Shown here piece after piece: positions 45,660-56,270 of a stretch of 64,000 nucleotides of DNA; the first letter of the stretch is position 1, and each line of letters opens with the position of its first letter. Made by a program: the position numbers and the translations under genes. The DNA lies in assembly GCA_038373865.1 (NCBI GenBank), contig JAXGGA010004495.1, positions 1-64,000 on the forward strand, read 5' to 3'. Under the pieces are notes generated by a model that was not told the DNA's origin, did no database searches, and was given only the letters and a program-made list of their open reading frames with translations. This DNA is from Uloborus plumipes. Taxonomy: Eukaryota; Arthropoda; Arachnida; Araneae; Uloboridae.

Positions 45660-46180
45660 ATTCAAATTCCCTTCCTGTGGGGTCTTTTCAGGATCCGGAA
45701 GTTCATGTAGCTTAATTGCTCAAATCAGCAGCGAACTTTAATACTCAACCAAACAATTTCCTTTTTCAGAGCGCATCTTCAGTGAAATCATAGATTTTCC
45801 ATTCAAAAACGATGCTCAAATAGACAGTCGGAGACGAAAAAGAAAACGACAATAAACTTAAGAGGTATCAAAGGGTAAAGGAAAATAAAAAAGACAACCC
45901 AGCGTTTTCCTCCAAAATTTTCCAGGCTGTTGGCCCCAGTTTCGCATGTGTCATTAGGAGAAGGTCTTCCTGCTTATAGGCTGCAGACGTATGACATGTG
46001 AGACCACAGGGGCTGTTGACGAGTTTTCGGCGCAATGATCATTATTAGATGCTCTTCAAGAGAACTCGTAAAACTCTTTTCCGTGGGGGCAAGCATCGCG
46101 AGTTCGTTATTTTTTCGGAGCGAAAGGGAAATGCAAAAAAGAGGATCCGTCGGCATTGTTGGATTGTGATCGGTGGAGAA
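45660..46180. promoter_or_regulatory. higher-complexity island
   Basis: Mixed-composition stretch including GGGGTCTTTTCAGGATCCGG, CTGTTGGCCCCAGTTTCGC and GACATGTGAGACCACAGGGG. No recognisable exon. Candidate conserved non-coding element on composition only. Confidence 0.25.
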
Positions 46181-47003
46181 TCATAGAGCGAGGTTGTATG
46201 ATTTGAGACTTTTCTGTTTTTTTTAATGTCTCGTTATGTTAAGTCATGCGTAACGCGTTTCTTACGCATTAACTTTGAATTGGAAATTATTACTCATATT
46301 TGTTATTTAATAATATTTTTTACTGTCGATTATTTATCTTTTCTCTTAACAAAATGACGTACCTTTCATTAAATAAAAAGAGTAAAGGCAGAAAAATCAC
46401 CGTACTCTAGAATTTAATCTTACATACATCTGAAGAAAATGGGGGGTTTAGATAATGTTTAATAATCTAATAAGTTTTGATAATGTTGAATCTGTATTTC
46501 ATTTTTGATGTGTACTCGAATATGCATATTTGCTTGCATGGTGCATGCAAGAAGTTTAATAAATATGCTCGTTATTTATGAAATCAGAATTCTATGAGTT
46601 TTGATTTGCCTATAAAATTGGAGTTCATTAAATCAAATGGTTTACATGCATTACAGTAAAAATCTATAAATGAATAAGTAAAACAAAATGAAAAAACAAG
46701 CAAACCAATAATAACAGCAAAATAACAAATAAAATAAGTGGAAATGATAATACTATTAATATGATCCACGGATATTTTAGTCCTTGGTTTTTACTAGACA
46801 ATTCCGTAAGGACTGTTGGACAAGTGGTTCACGAAGAAATGAAACGCAGTCAATGCTTAATGTTAAAGTACAAGTAAATACAAATGCCAAAGTCGAGCAT
46901 ATTTCATGTGAAACAAAATAATTCCTACAAAACTAGTATCGGAGCAGCGTTCCAGTTGATTGCAGTACTCCCGATGTAACCCTGATACATTCCCTGATAT
47001 ACC
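46180..47003. other. AT-rich DNA without recognised features
   Basis: No gene or element ends. A small GCATGCAA/TTGCATGC-type inverted word is present near 46533-46550. Confidence 0.4.
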
Positions 47004-47410
47004 TACACTGCAAAAGAGGAACTGTTGCTTTTACAGTATAATACTGGCAGCCGAGGTTCCAATTTAAAGCTGTAAAATACACAGTAATAAACTGTAAAAC
47101 TAGTAATTTGAGTTTCTTACAGTAAAGTTAGAAATTTTAGTTTATTGCCTTAAAATTTAGCTGTATTATACTAAAAAACAGTATAATACTGGTAGTTGAG
47201 GTTCCAGTTTAAAACTGTAAAATGCTCGATAATAAACTGCAAAATTAGCAATTTTATAGTTTATTGCTATAAATTGCCAAGTTAACAATTTAGTACCGTA
47301 TAATGAGCAATTTTAGAGTTTGCTGCTGTACAATTTGAAATTTTTACAGTTTATTACTATAAAATTAGCTGTATTTTACTGTAAAAACAACATTCATTTT
47401 TTACAGTGTA
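47004..47410. mobile_element. TIR element built of ACTGTAAAAT repeats, copy 2
   Basis: It starts TACACTGCAAAAG and ends with the inverted TTTTTTACAGTGTA. The interior carries CTGTAAAAT, TAGCTGTATTATACT and ATACTGGCAGCCGAGGTTCC words shared with 3024-3435. The TACTGTAAAAACAACATTCA segment before the right end matches the first copy closely. Confidence 0.75.
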
Positions 47411-49320
47411 GAGGGAGGTAACATCTTTATAAACTGCCACTTCATAGCTTTTAATTTTATATCTTATTCGTAAGACTTACAATTTCATCATGATTTTAAA
47501 TGCAAAGTTCAACCACCTCCTTCTTAGGTATTTGAACTACATCCATTACATTTGACATTCTAAGGAATTGTCTTCACATGAACGATTAAATATTAAAACC
47601 ATTGACCTTTCGTATTCGAAATCCAAAAAGCAATTTCCGTTTTATTTCCTCGAAACACTATTTCCTTCAGAAACAAAAACTGCACTCTTAATCGAAAATT
47701 CCACCGATTGATTCGAATAAACAACTGCACGAAAGGGAGAAAAAAATTGACTGGTTTCAAACAAAAGAGCAACAACAATCGTTTACCAATTAATCATTGC
47801 CCGCAAACAAACCGTCAATAATTGATTCTCGCACAGTAAATATTTACAGATGTTATGCAGTACAATAAACACAAAATCCATCATTCCATTTAGACATTCC
47901 CCTGTCTTTCATGCCCCGAGACTTGCATGAGCGCGTTTGAACGGCACGCGTCGAAACAACTGGTGACCTGACCGATCATAGGGAGTTTTTGTTTTTGTCG
48001 AAATTGTGGAATTGATTGAAATGGGTTTGTGTAGGTTCGAAACGCTGAGGGCTTAATCAAAAAAGTCCAAATTCGTTTTGTGCACTGGATGCTTTAAAGA
48101 AAGAAGGGAAAGAAAAAATCTCGAAACTGAGAAAGGCAATTTTGTCAAAAATCAATATTTAAGACAGTTTTATTTCAGAGTGTTCGTTCATGTGCTATTC
48201 GTTCATTGCTATTAAAGTTTTTTTCTGATTCTTTGTTTAGGGAAGTTATTTCGCTGATAAGTATAAATAGCCTTTTTAATTTTTTTTTTCTACGTTTTTC
48301 ATAACTAAAAAAATGTTGAGATTGACTAAGGACCATGGGGCATATGTATTCCACAAGTACGAATTATATTTTAGGTTTTTGTCATGTCATACTAATAACT
48401 ATGAGGATATGGAGTACCATTGCCTCAAAAAAGTGTTTTTTTTTAATTAAAATATTAAATTTATTAAATTTTTTAATAAAACAACGCAAGAAACGTTTCC
48501 AACACAAGGAGAATAAATAATACTCAGAGCTCCGGTAAGAATCGAACTCGCGAAAAAAGTAGTGGTATGTATATTGTTGTGAATTTTGAATTTTTTATAA
48601 ATATTTCGCAATTTTACTTCAGTTGACCAATTAATTATCCAACAAATTTAGCAGAAATAACTTTTGGGAAACGTGAAATACCCGTTAAGTGCGGTTCATT
48701 TGATGCAGGAAAGATTGTTTTACAGAGATTGTCAATAGAATTTGAACTTAATAAGAATAGTTTTATGAAAAAGCTCATCAAAAATTAGCAAGTTAGCACG
48801 GATTTGGAATCGCATTTTCGGCCTGAAATAATCCCCAACTTTTAATGACTCTTCTGTTTGAATTCCGCGAAGTTGAAATTTTGCCTTCACATCACCTAAG
48901 TTGTACGACTTCAAAAAATGCCTCCCGTTTTGGCATAATGGTTATGTCTGTTTAAGATATCAGCAGATTGCTTGGTGTTAACTTTCTCATATTCGACCTG
49001 TGCACGGCAAGTATTTTTTCTGATGAGTCAAGATACACATTTACATGTGAAATGTTAAGCCAAGCATTTTGTAGCACATGTATGTCTATAAAGAAATACC
49101 TGTTTATTTGAGGAAAAACAGTAATAACTGTCAACTTAATGCAAAACAAAAGCATTAAAGTTGATTTAATCCGTTTTTTTAATGTTATTATTTTTTTAAA
49201 CTGAGTTTTGAATTTTTAGTAAAATATTTACTACCAAGCAGTTAGAACATTTTATAAAATCTTTTATTTCAATTTTTTCTGAACTTTATACTGTCACTAC
49301 ACTAAGCAGACCAACTTAGC
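47411..49320. other. AT-rich DNA; one small GC-richer patch
   Basis: A CG-rich patch at 47890-48010 (CCCCGAGACTTGCATGAGCG, GGCACGCGTCGAAAC) contains CACGCG at about 47945. Near 48530-48555 GTAAGAATCGAACTCGCG is an inverted B-box-like word, possibly a remnant of a minus-strand tRNA-derived SINE, but no A box was identified. Nothing else is recognisable. Confidence 0.4.
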
Positions 49321-49750
49321 TGGAACCTACCGCATTTCCTGTACCAAATTCCCATCTCAGCGAGCGTAAACGATTGCCCGGGGAAGCACTGCGACAAAAA
49401 GTCTATCATTCGAGAAGTGGAAAAATCAGCTAAAGAAAAAAAAAATGGCAATGCATTTTAGTTGCCAGGTTTCGAATAATTATACAGAAGAAGATCAAGC
49501 TCGCCTGTAAAAAACAAACCTACTGAGCACCTGCCTTTTAGAGTTTGATATCCGGTCACAGTTACAATTGCGATAGGCGGAATTACCAACCTGGAACCGC
49601 AGAGAGCACACCCCCGCATCGACATTTTTTTTCTCTTTCGAATCCTCATTGTCTCCATCACCGGTTGTTTCACAGTCGCTTGCTCGTCGTCTCTGACCAG
49701 AAAGCGGTAATTCTCATTTCCCTCGGATTTTGCGAGGAGGACGATTAACA
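49320..49750. promoter_or_regulatory. higher-complexity island before the FN3 gene exons
   Basis: Mixed-composition stretch (GAGCGTAAACGATTGCCCGG, CGCAGAGAGCACACCCCCGC, CCATCACCGGTTGTTTCAC) with overlapping frames on both strands and no known domain. It may be regulatory, or an untranslated exon region of the FN3 gene whose first recognised exon is 1.7 kb downstream. Confidence 0.25.
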
Positions 49751-49920
49751 CAGTGAAAGGGTTCCCATTTTTTTGTGTGTTGTTTTCGAGTTCTTAAATT
49801 GAGTTTTTCTCTCCGGATGTTCGGTCTACTCACTAAATTACACTGTGGGAATCGGTCGCCTGACACTGAGTGTCGTTTAGAAGCACCTAATAATGTTTAA
49901 CGAAATTGTGTTGAGCGATG

Positions 49921-50564
49921 GGGCCATTCCACGAAAAAGCTGCCATCTTGTCCCACGCGTGACGCTCATGTATTTCATTAAAAAGTGATTTTAAAGGGCA
50001 GTGGTTAAAATGTTTTTGGTTAAGAAATCACAAACCGAAAGCTTTCATCTTGTCCCACACGTGACGCTCGTGTATTTCATTAAAAAGTGATTTTAAAGAG
50101 CAGTGGTCGAAACTTTATTGGTTATGAAAGCACAAACCGAAAGCTGTCATCTTGTCCCACATGTGACGCTCGTGTATTTCATTAAAAAGTGGTTTTAAAG
50201 AGCAGTGGTTGAAAATTTGTTGGTTATGAAATCACAAACCGAAAGCTGTCATATTGTCCCACACGTGACGCTCGTGTATTTCATTAAAAAGTGATTTTAA
50301 AGAGCAGTGGTTGAAAATTTGTTGGTTATGAAATCACAAACCAAAAGCTGTCATATTGTCCCGCACGTGATGCTCATGTATTTCATTAAAAAGTGATTTT
50401 AAAGAGTAGTGGTTGAAATTTTGTTAGTTATAAAATCCCAAAACGGTGTGACACTTCGCAGGAAAAAAAACTTTGTTCATTACCTTTTTAAAATAACTCC
50501 CTTAGATTAAATATATGAGCGTCACGTGCAGGACAAAATGGCGGCATTTTCGTGGAAAAAACCA
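49921..50564. mobile_element. TIR element with an internal 102-bp tandem repeat
   Basis: The left end GGGCCATTCCACGAAAAAGC, then TGCCATCTTGTCCCACGCGT and GACGCTCATGTAT, is mirrored at the right by the inverse of ATATATGAGCGTCACGTGCA, GGACAAAATGGCGGCATTTT and CGTGGAAAA. The arms are about 50 bp with mismatches. The interior is a tandem array whose unit includes part of the left TIR. No coding capacity. The ATTCCA at the terminus is shared with 25473-26090. Confidence 0.75.
49944..50453 (+). repeat. 102-bp tandem repeat, five units
   Basis: The word CATCTTGTCCCAC or CATATTGTCCC starts at 49944, 50046, 50148, 50250 and 50352, exactly 102 bp apart each time. Each unit holds ACGTGACGCTCGTGTATTTC, ATTAAAAAGTGATTTTAAAG and AGCAGTGG, then GGTTATGAAATCACAAACCG. 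Constant length with only substitutions implies recent amplification. Confidence 0.95.
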
Positions 50565-51142
50565 ATGTCTAACTTCTGCATGCAAATTTTCTTTCGGTCG
50601 AATTTTGCAACATGTAATATTTAGTTTGTAACTTTGTTTTCTTATGCAGATATACACTGTCATTTTCAAAATACCAGTGTATCTATAGGGGTATCATGGC
50701 GTGGACAGCATAATTGAAACTTTCAAGGGGGTTTTAGGAGTATTTTTTTCATTCGGGGAGCTGTCGCTCTTGGGAGGGTCTTCGTGGTATTTGGGAGGGG
50801 GCGGAAGCAATTACTCTAAAAGGGGATGGGCTCTCCTGGTATCTATACCCAACACGTTGCGTCTAAAAGAGATAATGTATCTATACTTAAGTATAGATAT
50901 ACTAACTTATTTAGGATTTAAAAATATTCAGTATTAAACGAAATTTTAGCAGCATTGAGCTTTATGTACATGGCTGCCACACTTCCGTCTGACGGAAGGA
51001 ATTCCGTATTCTGTAAAATGTCGTATCATTTGGAAATTTGTTTTGGGAAAAAATGAAATGAAGCTTTAAAAAATATCTCATTTAGATTTTTCAAAAAAAA
51101 AAAAAAAAACAAGCAACTGCTTAATAACTTTCTCTCTAGTTG
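50565..51142. other. non-coding stretch before the G-run
   Basis: No exon recognised. A purine-rich part at 50730-50830 gives a 78-codon frame without domain features. There is an A-run at 51092-51109. Confidence 0.4.
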
Positions 51143-51145
51143 TGT

Positions 51146-51188
<43 letters not shown>

Positions 51189-51242
51189 CTGGGGGGGGGA
51201 ACAGGGGGGGGCACACACACGAAGGGGGGGGGGGGGGGGGGA
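51143..51242. repeat. very long G-run, potential G-quadruplex
   Basis: An uninterrupted G-run of about 44 bases (51145-51188), then CT, nine G, AACA, eight G, a (CA)n patch and another run of about 18 G. The poly-Gly and poly-Pro frames here are spurious. Run lengths of this kind are often unreliable in assemblies. Confidence 0.9.
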
Positions 51243-51494
51243 GAAAGATAGGGAGATGGATGTTTGTTTTTTATTTTGTTATAAAGTACAAAATTACCGA
51301 CTTTTGTACGTATCACGGCTAGTATACTTCTACATTATTTTCCCAAACAATTTTTTTGCCATAGAGCTTGAGGTGTGCATGGGCTGGAGTGGAGAATTTT
51401 CAAATCTTACAGCTACAGATATTTTTATCCAACTGTATGATACCATTAAAAGTCCGTAAAATTTGAACAATAATCTCATTTCTGATGCCCTCAG

Positions 51495-51673
51495 GAAGGC
51501 CTCGCTCGGATCCGAATGGAGGAACACGACCTGGATCAAGGAGAGGAGTTACACCTTCACCAATCTGACTTCCAGCACCCGACTACTTGGTGATGGTGGT
51601 ACGCGGCGCCTGGCCAATCACGCGGAAGTGGCCCCGCCCACCGAGATTCTCACCGTCACCACCGAATGGGCAG
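51495..51673 (+). CDS. fibronectin type III receptor, exon A
   Basis: The exon encodes KASLGSEWRNTTWIKERS, YTFTNLTSSTRLLGDGGT and further residues ending APPTEILTVTTEWA. YTFTNLTSSTR and the closing PPTEILTVTT are the E-F and G strand signatures of an FN3 domain, so this is the second half of one domain. There are two N-X-T sites (NTT, NLT). The acceptor is TCTGATGCCCTCAG (incoming phase 2) and the donor is GCAG/GTATGG (phase 1), joining exon B to give TEWA-APDPP. The preceding exon was not identified. The family of multi-FN3 receptors is clear, but which one (for example a Ros/Sevenless-type kinase, a receptor phosphatase or a sorLA-type protein) is not. Confidence 0.88.
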
Positions 51674-51698
51674 GTATGGTGAATATATAAACATTGTA

Positions 51699-53307
51699 CA
51701 GTCAGACCTCCATATATCAAAGTAGCAACTTGCCGGGAAAAAATCGATGTATGGAAATTTCGATATAGAGAAGCGAGCTTGATTTACAATAATTATTCCT
51801 AAAACATTAAACTTTCCACCTATTTTTAATACAAAACTCTATTTCTAATTTATTTGTAAAATACATTATATGAAAATTAATTAGAAAAAGAATTTATAAA
51901 TAAAATCTGTTTATTACTTTTAAATAAACAGTAATCCAGACACATTGATTGCAATGATTGTAGTTGCATTCTTTGAAAAGGAAAAAAAAGGTCTATGAAA
52001 GTAAATAGTTGCTGAATAGTTAGTTTTATAATAAGCTCACCAAAGAACTGTCTGCATTTTGCCTAAAAATTTTATCAGGAATAATTTTTATGAACTGAAG
52101 TCCAGGAACTAATGTTTCTAACATGTCTAGCATTGAATTGTTTATGGCTTGGAAAGCTTTCACTCTTTACTAAAGCTTAGCATATATAGGAATGAAAAAC
52201 AACTATCATAAAAAAAGAGAAATTATCAGAAATTCAGTTTTACTGCACAAATCACAACATTAAATCAAAAAAACTGACTTGTATGGTTCATATTGACAAC
52301 CACTGAGCTTCTTTTTATTCCCGAACTCAATTTTTGTAAAGCAAACATTCTAAAGTTAAATAAAGTGACCTATTATGTCCAAAAAATGATTTTGATGTAT
52401 TGAGATTTTTTGATGTATGGAAACAGTTTTTCTATGCAATGAACCTAGGGCGTATATAAGGGATGGGCTGAGGGGGCATGGGCCCCTCTCAAAATAAAAA
52501 AATATATGAATAAAATAAAGCATAATTCGGTTGGCGTTTGGTCACAAATATTTTCCGAGGAATAGAAAAATCCTTACAGGAGGAGAGAACATCTAAACTG
52601 GAAGCTGGACCAGCAAGCACACTTTACTTAACTTTATTACCAAAGATAGTCTAAAATTGTACCTATAAGTTTTCAAATTTTCGTTGGTACCCTTAACACT
52701 GAAGAGCTCTAAAAAGTTAAATGTATCACAAAGCTCTGAGAGGTAGGCCACCATTCTCTCCAAACCCTTTCTTCGAGAGATAACCTGAAATTGACTTCAA
52801 TTTTACGAAACATATCTTTTAAGAGCCCAGGGAGCATTACCAACAAAACCTAAAGTGAAGTTTTAGAGTTGAAACCTTTCAGGAGAGACTCTTCGAATCT
52901 TCCCTCTTCAGGTCACCAAAGGTAGCTTAAAATTGCCTATTAAAAGCTTCAGTTTCAAAATATTTCAGAGAGGAACCACGAGCCCCTTAACGTCGTCAAA
53001 TACAGCCAAAAATGAGCTTCTATTTTTAAAAAGTTCCAGATTGAGCTCCCTTTCACTTTCCTCAATTTTATCATCTCGAAAAAATTTAAAATTGGCATTG
53101 GAACTTCCCTCCCCAAAAAGTTAGATTGCCAAAAAAAAAAAAAAAAAAAAGTGTTTTGGGGGAGGGGAACGGGGGTCTAAGTATGGTCATCTTGGCCCAT
53201 TCCAAAATTCTTACATATGGCTACTGCAATGAACATTGAGATTTGCTAACTCTTCGATATGTTGAAAATTTTGATGTGTGGAAGCTCGATATATGGAGGT
53301 TTGACTG
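51699..53307. mobile_element. Tigger/pogo-like element, 1.6 kb, directly after a splice donor
   Basis: The left end CAGTCAGACCTCCATATATC faces the inverted right end CAGTCAAACCTCCATATATC. TA flanks both sides (51697-51698, 53308-53309). Subterminal words about Cs/Ts of the form GATGTATGGAAA and CGATATAGAGAA recur near both ends and at 52390-52430. This is the pogo/Tigger layout. No transposase frame survives. The element starts 25 bp after the exon A donor and ends 68 bp before exon B, so it makes up nearly the whole intron. Confidence 0.88.
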
Positions 53308-53375
53308 TATTTTTAAAAATTGAAAGCCTGTTGTTTTTGAAAGATGTTGAAATTTGATTGTTTTGTCTTTTCAAG

Positions 53376-53479
53376 CACCCGATCCTCCCATTAACGTGAC
53401 CGTGACCGTCCATCATTCGAAGCACATTCGTATCGAATGGCGGCCGCCCATCACTACGAACGGATTAAGTGGATATAGA
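53376..53479 (+). CDS. fibronectin type III receptor, exon B
   Basis: The exon encodes PDPPINVTVTVHHSKHIR, then IEWRPPITTNGLSGYR. This is the first half of an FN3 domain: the PDPP start, the W of strand B (IEW), the PP turn, and the NG.L.GYR strand C. NVT is a possible N-glycosylation site. The acceptor is TCTTTTCAAG (incoming phase 1) and the donor is AGA/GTAAGC (phase 0). It splices in frame to exon C to continue GYR-VYFSPP, as an FN3 C strand should. The domain is extracellular if the protein is a receptor. Confidence 0.9.
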
Positions 53480-54089
53480 GTAAGCTTCTATTTTGCTGTT
53501 ATATTTGAGGGTTTTGAATTTATTTTAGTTTTGTGTAAAATGCAATTCATAAATTGCACTCTGGTTTTTGATCATTTACACCTCGTAGTATTTATGTATT
53601 GATTCCATCCGTTCAAGGTATTTTTATAAAGTAGGGGGATGTGGGATAAAGTGAAAATTTAAATTACATGTTTTGAACAGAAAGAAAAATATATATGTAG
53701 TAATGCCATGCTAGCACAATTGTCATATCTTCACTTTTTATCGTGATTTCCAAACAGTACATATTTCACCTAAATGCAATGTTTTGTGGTCCTTTTTAAA
53801 TATTGAAAAAAAAAAGAAGTTGTTTCTGAATCAAATGTATGGAGGCACAAAACTTCATAGAGCAATTTCTCAATTTGAGGTCTGCTCTAGACACGTCTTT
53901 TGCCCTTAGCACAGCAGAGTACATAAAAGTAGAGCAATATGTTTTGGTATGGAGGTTGTATTGAAGTGTTATTCAAAATTGTTGGTAGTGATTTTGTACA
54001 TCTGTCCTATAATGTTTGGGATCATCATTATGTTTCATACACCTCCTGCAACTTTGTTCCATTGGCAGCAACTCCCCCTTACAGGTTTA
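53480..54089. other. FN3 gene intron, left part
   Basis: AT-rich intron with no features other than short A/T runs; the hAT MITE follows. Confidence 0.5.
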
Positions 54090-54097
54090 CTGTACTA

Positions 54098-54462
54098 CAG
54101 GGGTGCCCATCCCCCTCATGCTCAATGGCGCAAATCCCCTCCCCCCAAAAATCTTGTGTTTTTATTTTTATTTTTGCCCCTCTTTTTTATTTAATTTATT
54201 TTTTTAATTATAACTATTATTTTTTCTGTATTAATTTTTTAAAAGTACTAATTTATGTGCTGAATATGATCCCTTTTTTTCCTTTTCTAGACATTCCAAG
54301 CACAGGCACACACACACACAAATAAATAAAAAAATAATTTAAATTAAAAATCAGTAAATAATTTAAATAAAAAAATAAATTAATAAATAATTTAAATAAG
54401 TAAATTAGTTTAAAAAAATTTTGGTGCAACTTGCACCATAATTCCCCCTGTGGGCACCCCTG
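54098..54462. mobile_element. 365-bp hAT MITE
   Basis: The ends are CAGGGGTGCCCATCCCCC and, inverted, CAGGGGTGCCCACAGGGG. The 8-bp flanks are CTGTACTA (54090-54097) and CTGTGCTA (54463-54470), one mismatch apart. The interior is AT-rich with a (CA)n patch at 54303-54318 and AATTTAAATAA repeats. The 128-codon frame over it is not a gene. Confidence 0.9.
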
Positions 54463-54606
54463 CTGTGCTATAATCCGAAAACAGTTTATGATTAACAGTC
54501 AAAATATTTTCAGTGAACATTTGAATTAATCGTGTCCTTTTGCTCTTCATTTTGTTGATTGTCAAGTGCAGAGAAATGTAATTTATCTGAAGTGATTTCC
54601 CTCCAG

Positions 54607-54714
54607 GTGTATTTCTCTCCCCCCTACCCTGCAAAGTTTGAGACAGTGAGGCAGTTGGTGACCTCCATGGACATCAGTTTTGATTTCCAGCCCTCCATCA
54701 ACTACACGTTTTGG
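54607..54714 (+). CDS. fibronectin type III receptor, exon C
   Basis: The exon encodes VYFSPPYPAKFETVRQLV, then TSMDISFDFQPSINYTFW (36 residues, phase 0 at both ends). It supplies strands C' to F of the FN3 domain begun in exon B; the YTFW ending matches the conserved Y-x-F of strand F. NYT is a possible N-glycosylation site. The acceptor is GATTTCCCTCCAG and the donor TGG/GTAAGA. The next exon, D, continues YTFW-MTSLNRN, giving the F-G region of the same domain. Confidence 0.9.
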
Positions 54715-54919
54715 GTAAGAAAACTTCGGTGAACGTTCCATTTCACACAAAGATTTGCTTATTATTATTACAAGCAGCTGCCTTAGTTTTTGTGAAAATT
54801 CAGTAGTTTGAAACTTTAACTTGTCCAATGAAGACCTGGATTTGATATCATTACCTTCGTAACAGCTTAAAAACATGTAGTTTTGTTTAGTTCAAGCATA
54901 TCATTTCAAGTAAATATCA

Positions 54920-55720
54920 TCTACTTATATTAAAAACTGAGTATCTTTCTAACTATCTTTCTATCTTTCTTTCTATCTTTCTATGTCACGCTTCTTTCTC
55001 CTGAACGCCAATGAACTGAAAGTCGAACCAGGTACCGATAGATAGGTAATTTTTCAAGCTTCATTAGTTTCAATCTATATGATTATACGATTTTAATTAG
55101 CGAAAATATCAATTAATAAGTAGTCAAGTTTAAAGCGATTAAGCCTAATAAATGATTAAATATGAAATCCATTCTTGCAAACCGTCGTTGCTATGAAACG
55201 GTAATAACAATGATAATGAGAATTTTGAATGAAGGCTTAACTGAATCAAGCGTGAAACTCATAAGCGGGTTACTTACGTAGTATTGTTATCGCTAGCTAC
55301 TGGTAATATTTTTAAACATTCATTTGTTGAAAAGCCATCGACTTATGTTAAAAACTGAGTATCTATGTCTGCTTTTTTAATTTGAGCGAGCTGAACTTAC
55401 TAAAACTCTCCTCACCATCTTGAAGGCACTTAGCATCTCAATAATTCGTATGATTTTTTTGATGCAGGAAAAAAATGAAGGCGTGAAGCGCCTGTTAACG
55501 AGCCGCCTTGGCGGGGAGTAGTTTCTTGAAATTTTCCTTACTACTTTCATGGCACGAAGTGCCCGTGCAACGCCGGGCCACGTGCGTGGTATGTCTTGAA
55601 ATCGAATGAACATTAAATTCTATCAAATAATATAACTTCAAAATGAGGTAAAAGTTAGAGAAGGGGCACGTTATGCATCATCATGCCGCAGGAAGCTAAT
55701 CTAGCTGCCCTGGCAGCTAG
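54920..55720 (+). mobile_element. non-autonomous Helitron, copy 1 of a head-to-tail pair
   Basis: It starts TCTACTTATATTAAAAAC after an A and ends with the hairpin CTAGCTGCCCTGGCAGCTAG, whose last four bases are CTAG. A 5' TC, a 3' hairpin, a CTRR end and A/T insertion are the Helitron hallmarks; there are no terminal inverted repeats or target duplications. Near the 3' end lies ACGAAGTGCCCGTGCAACGC followed by CGGGCCACG. TATCTTTC tetranucleotides sit near the 5' end. Length 801 bp, no Rep/helicase. Confidence 0.85.
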
Positions 55721-56270
55721 TCTACTTATATTAAAAACTGAGTATCTTTCTAACTTTCTTTCTATCTTTCTAACTATCTTTCTATGTCACGCTTCTTTCT
55801 CCTGAACGGCAATGAACTAAAAGTCGAACCAGGTACCGATAGATAGGTCATTTTTCAGGCTTCATTAGTTTCAATTTATATAATTATACGATTTTAATTA
55901 GCAAAGATATCAATTAATAAGTAGTCAAATTTAAAGCGATTAAGCCTAATAAATGATTAAATATGAAATCCATTGTTGCATTGCAAAACGTGGTTGCCAT
56001 GAAACAGTAATAAAAATGATAATGAGAATTTTGAATGAAGGCTTAACTAAATCAAACACGAAACTCATAAGCGGGTTACTTACGTAGTATTTTTATCGCT
56101 AGCTACTGGTAATATTTTTAAACATTCATTTGTTGAAAAGCCATCGACTTAATTAAAAACTGAGTATCTATGTCTGCTTTTTTTCTTTTAAGCGAGCTGA
56201 ACTTACTGAAACTTTCCTCACGATCTTGAAAGCGCGAAGCATCTCAATAATTCGAATGATTTTTTTTATA

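Noticed and set aside
51026..51459. Poly-glycine and poly-proline open frames
   Set aside because: They come from the long G-run and its complement, not from a coding exon.
53939..54325. Overlapping plus-strand frames up to 128 codons in an FN3 gene intron
   Set aside because: They cross the end of a hAT MITE and low-complexity T-rich DNA and lack splice or domain support.
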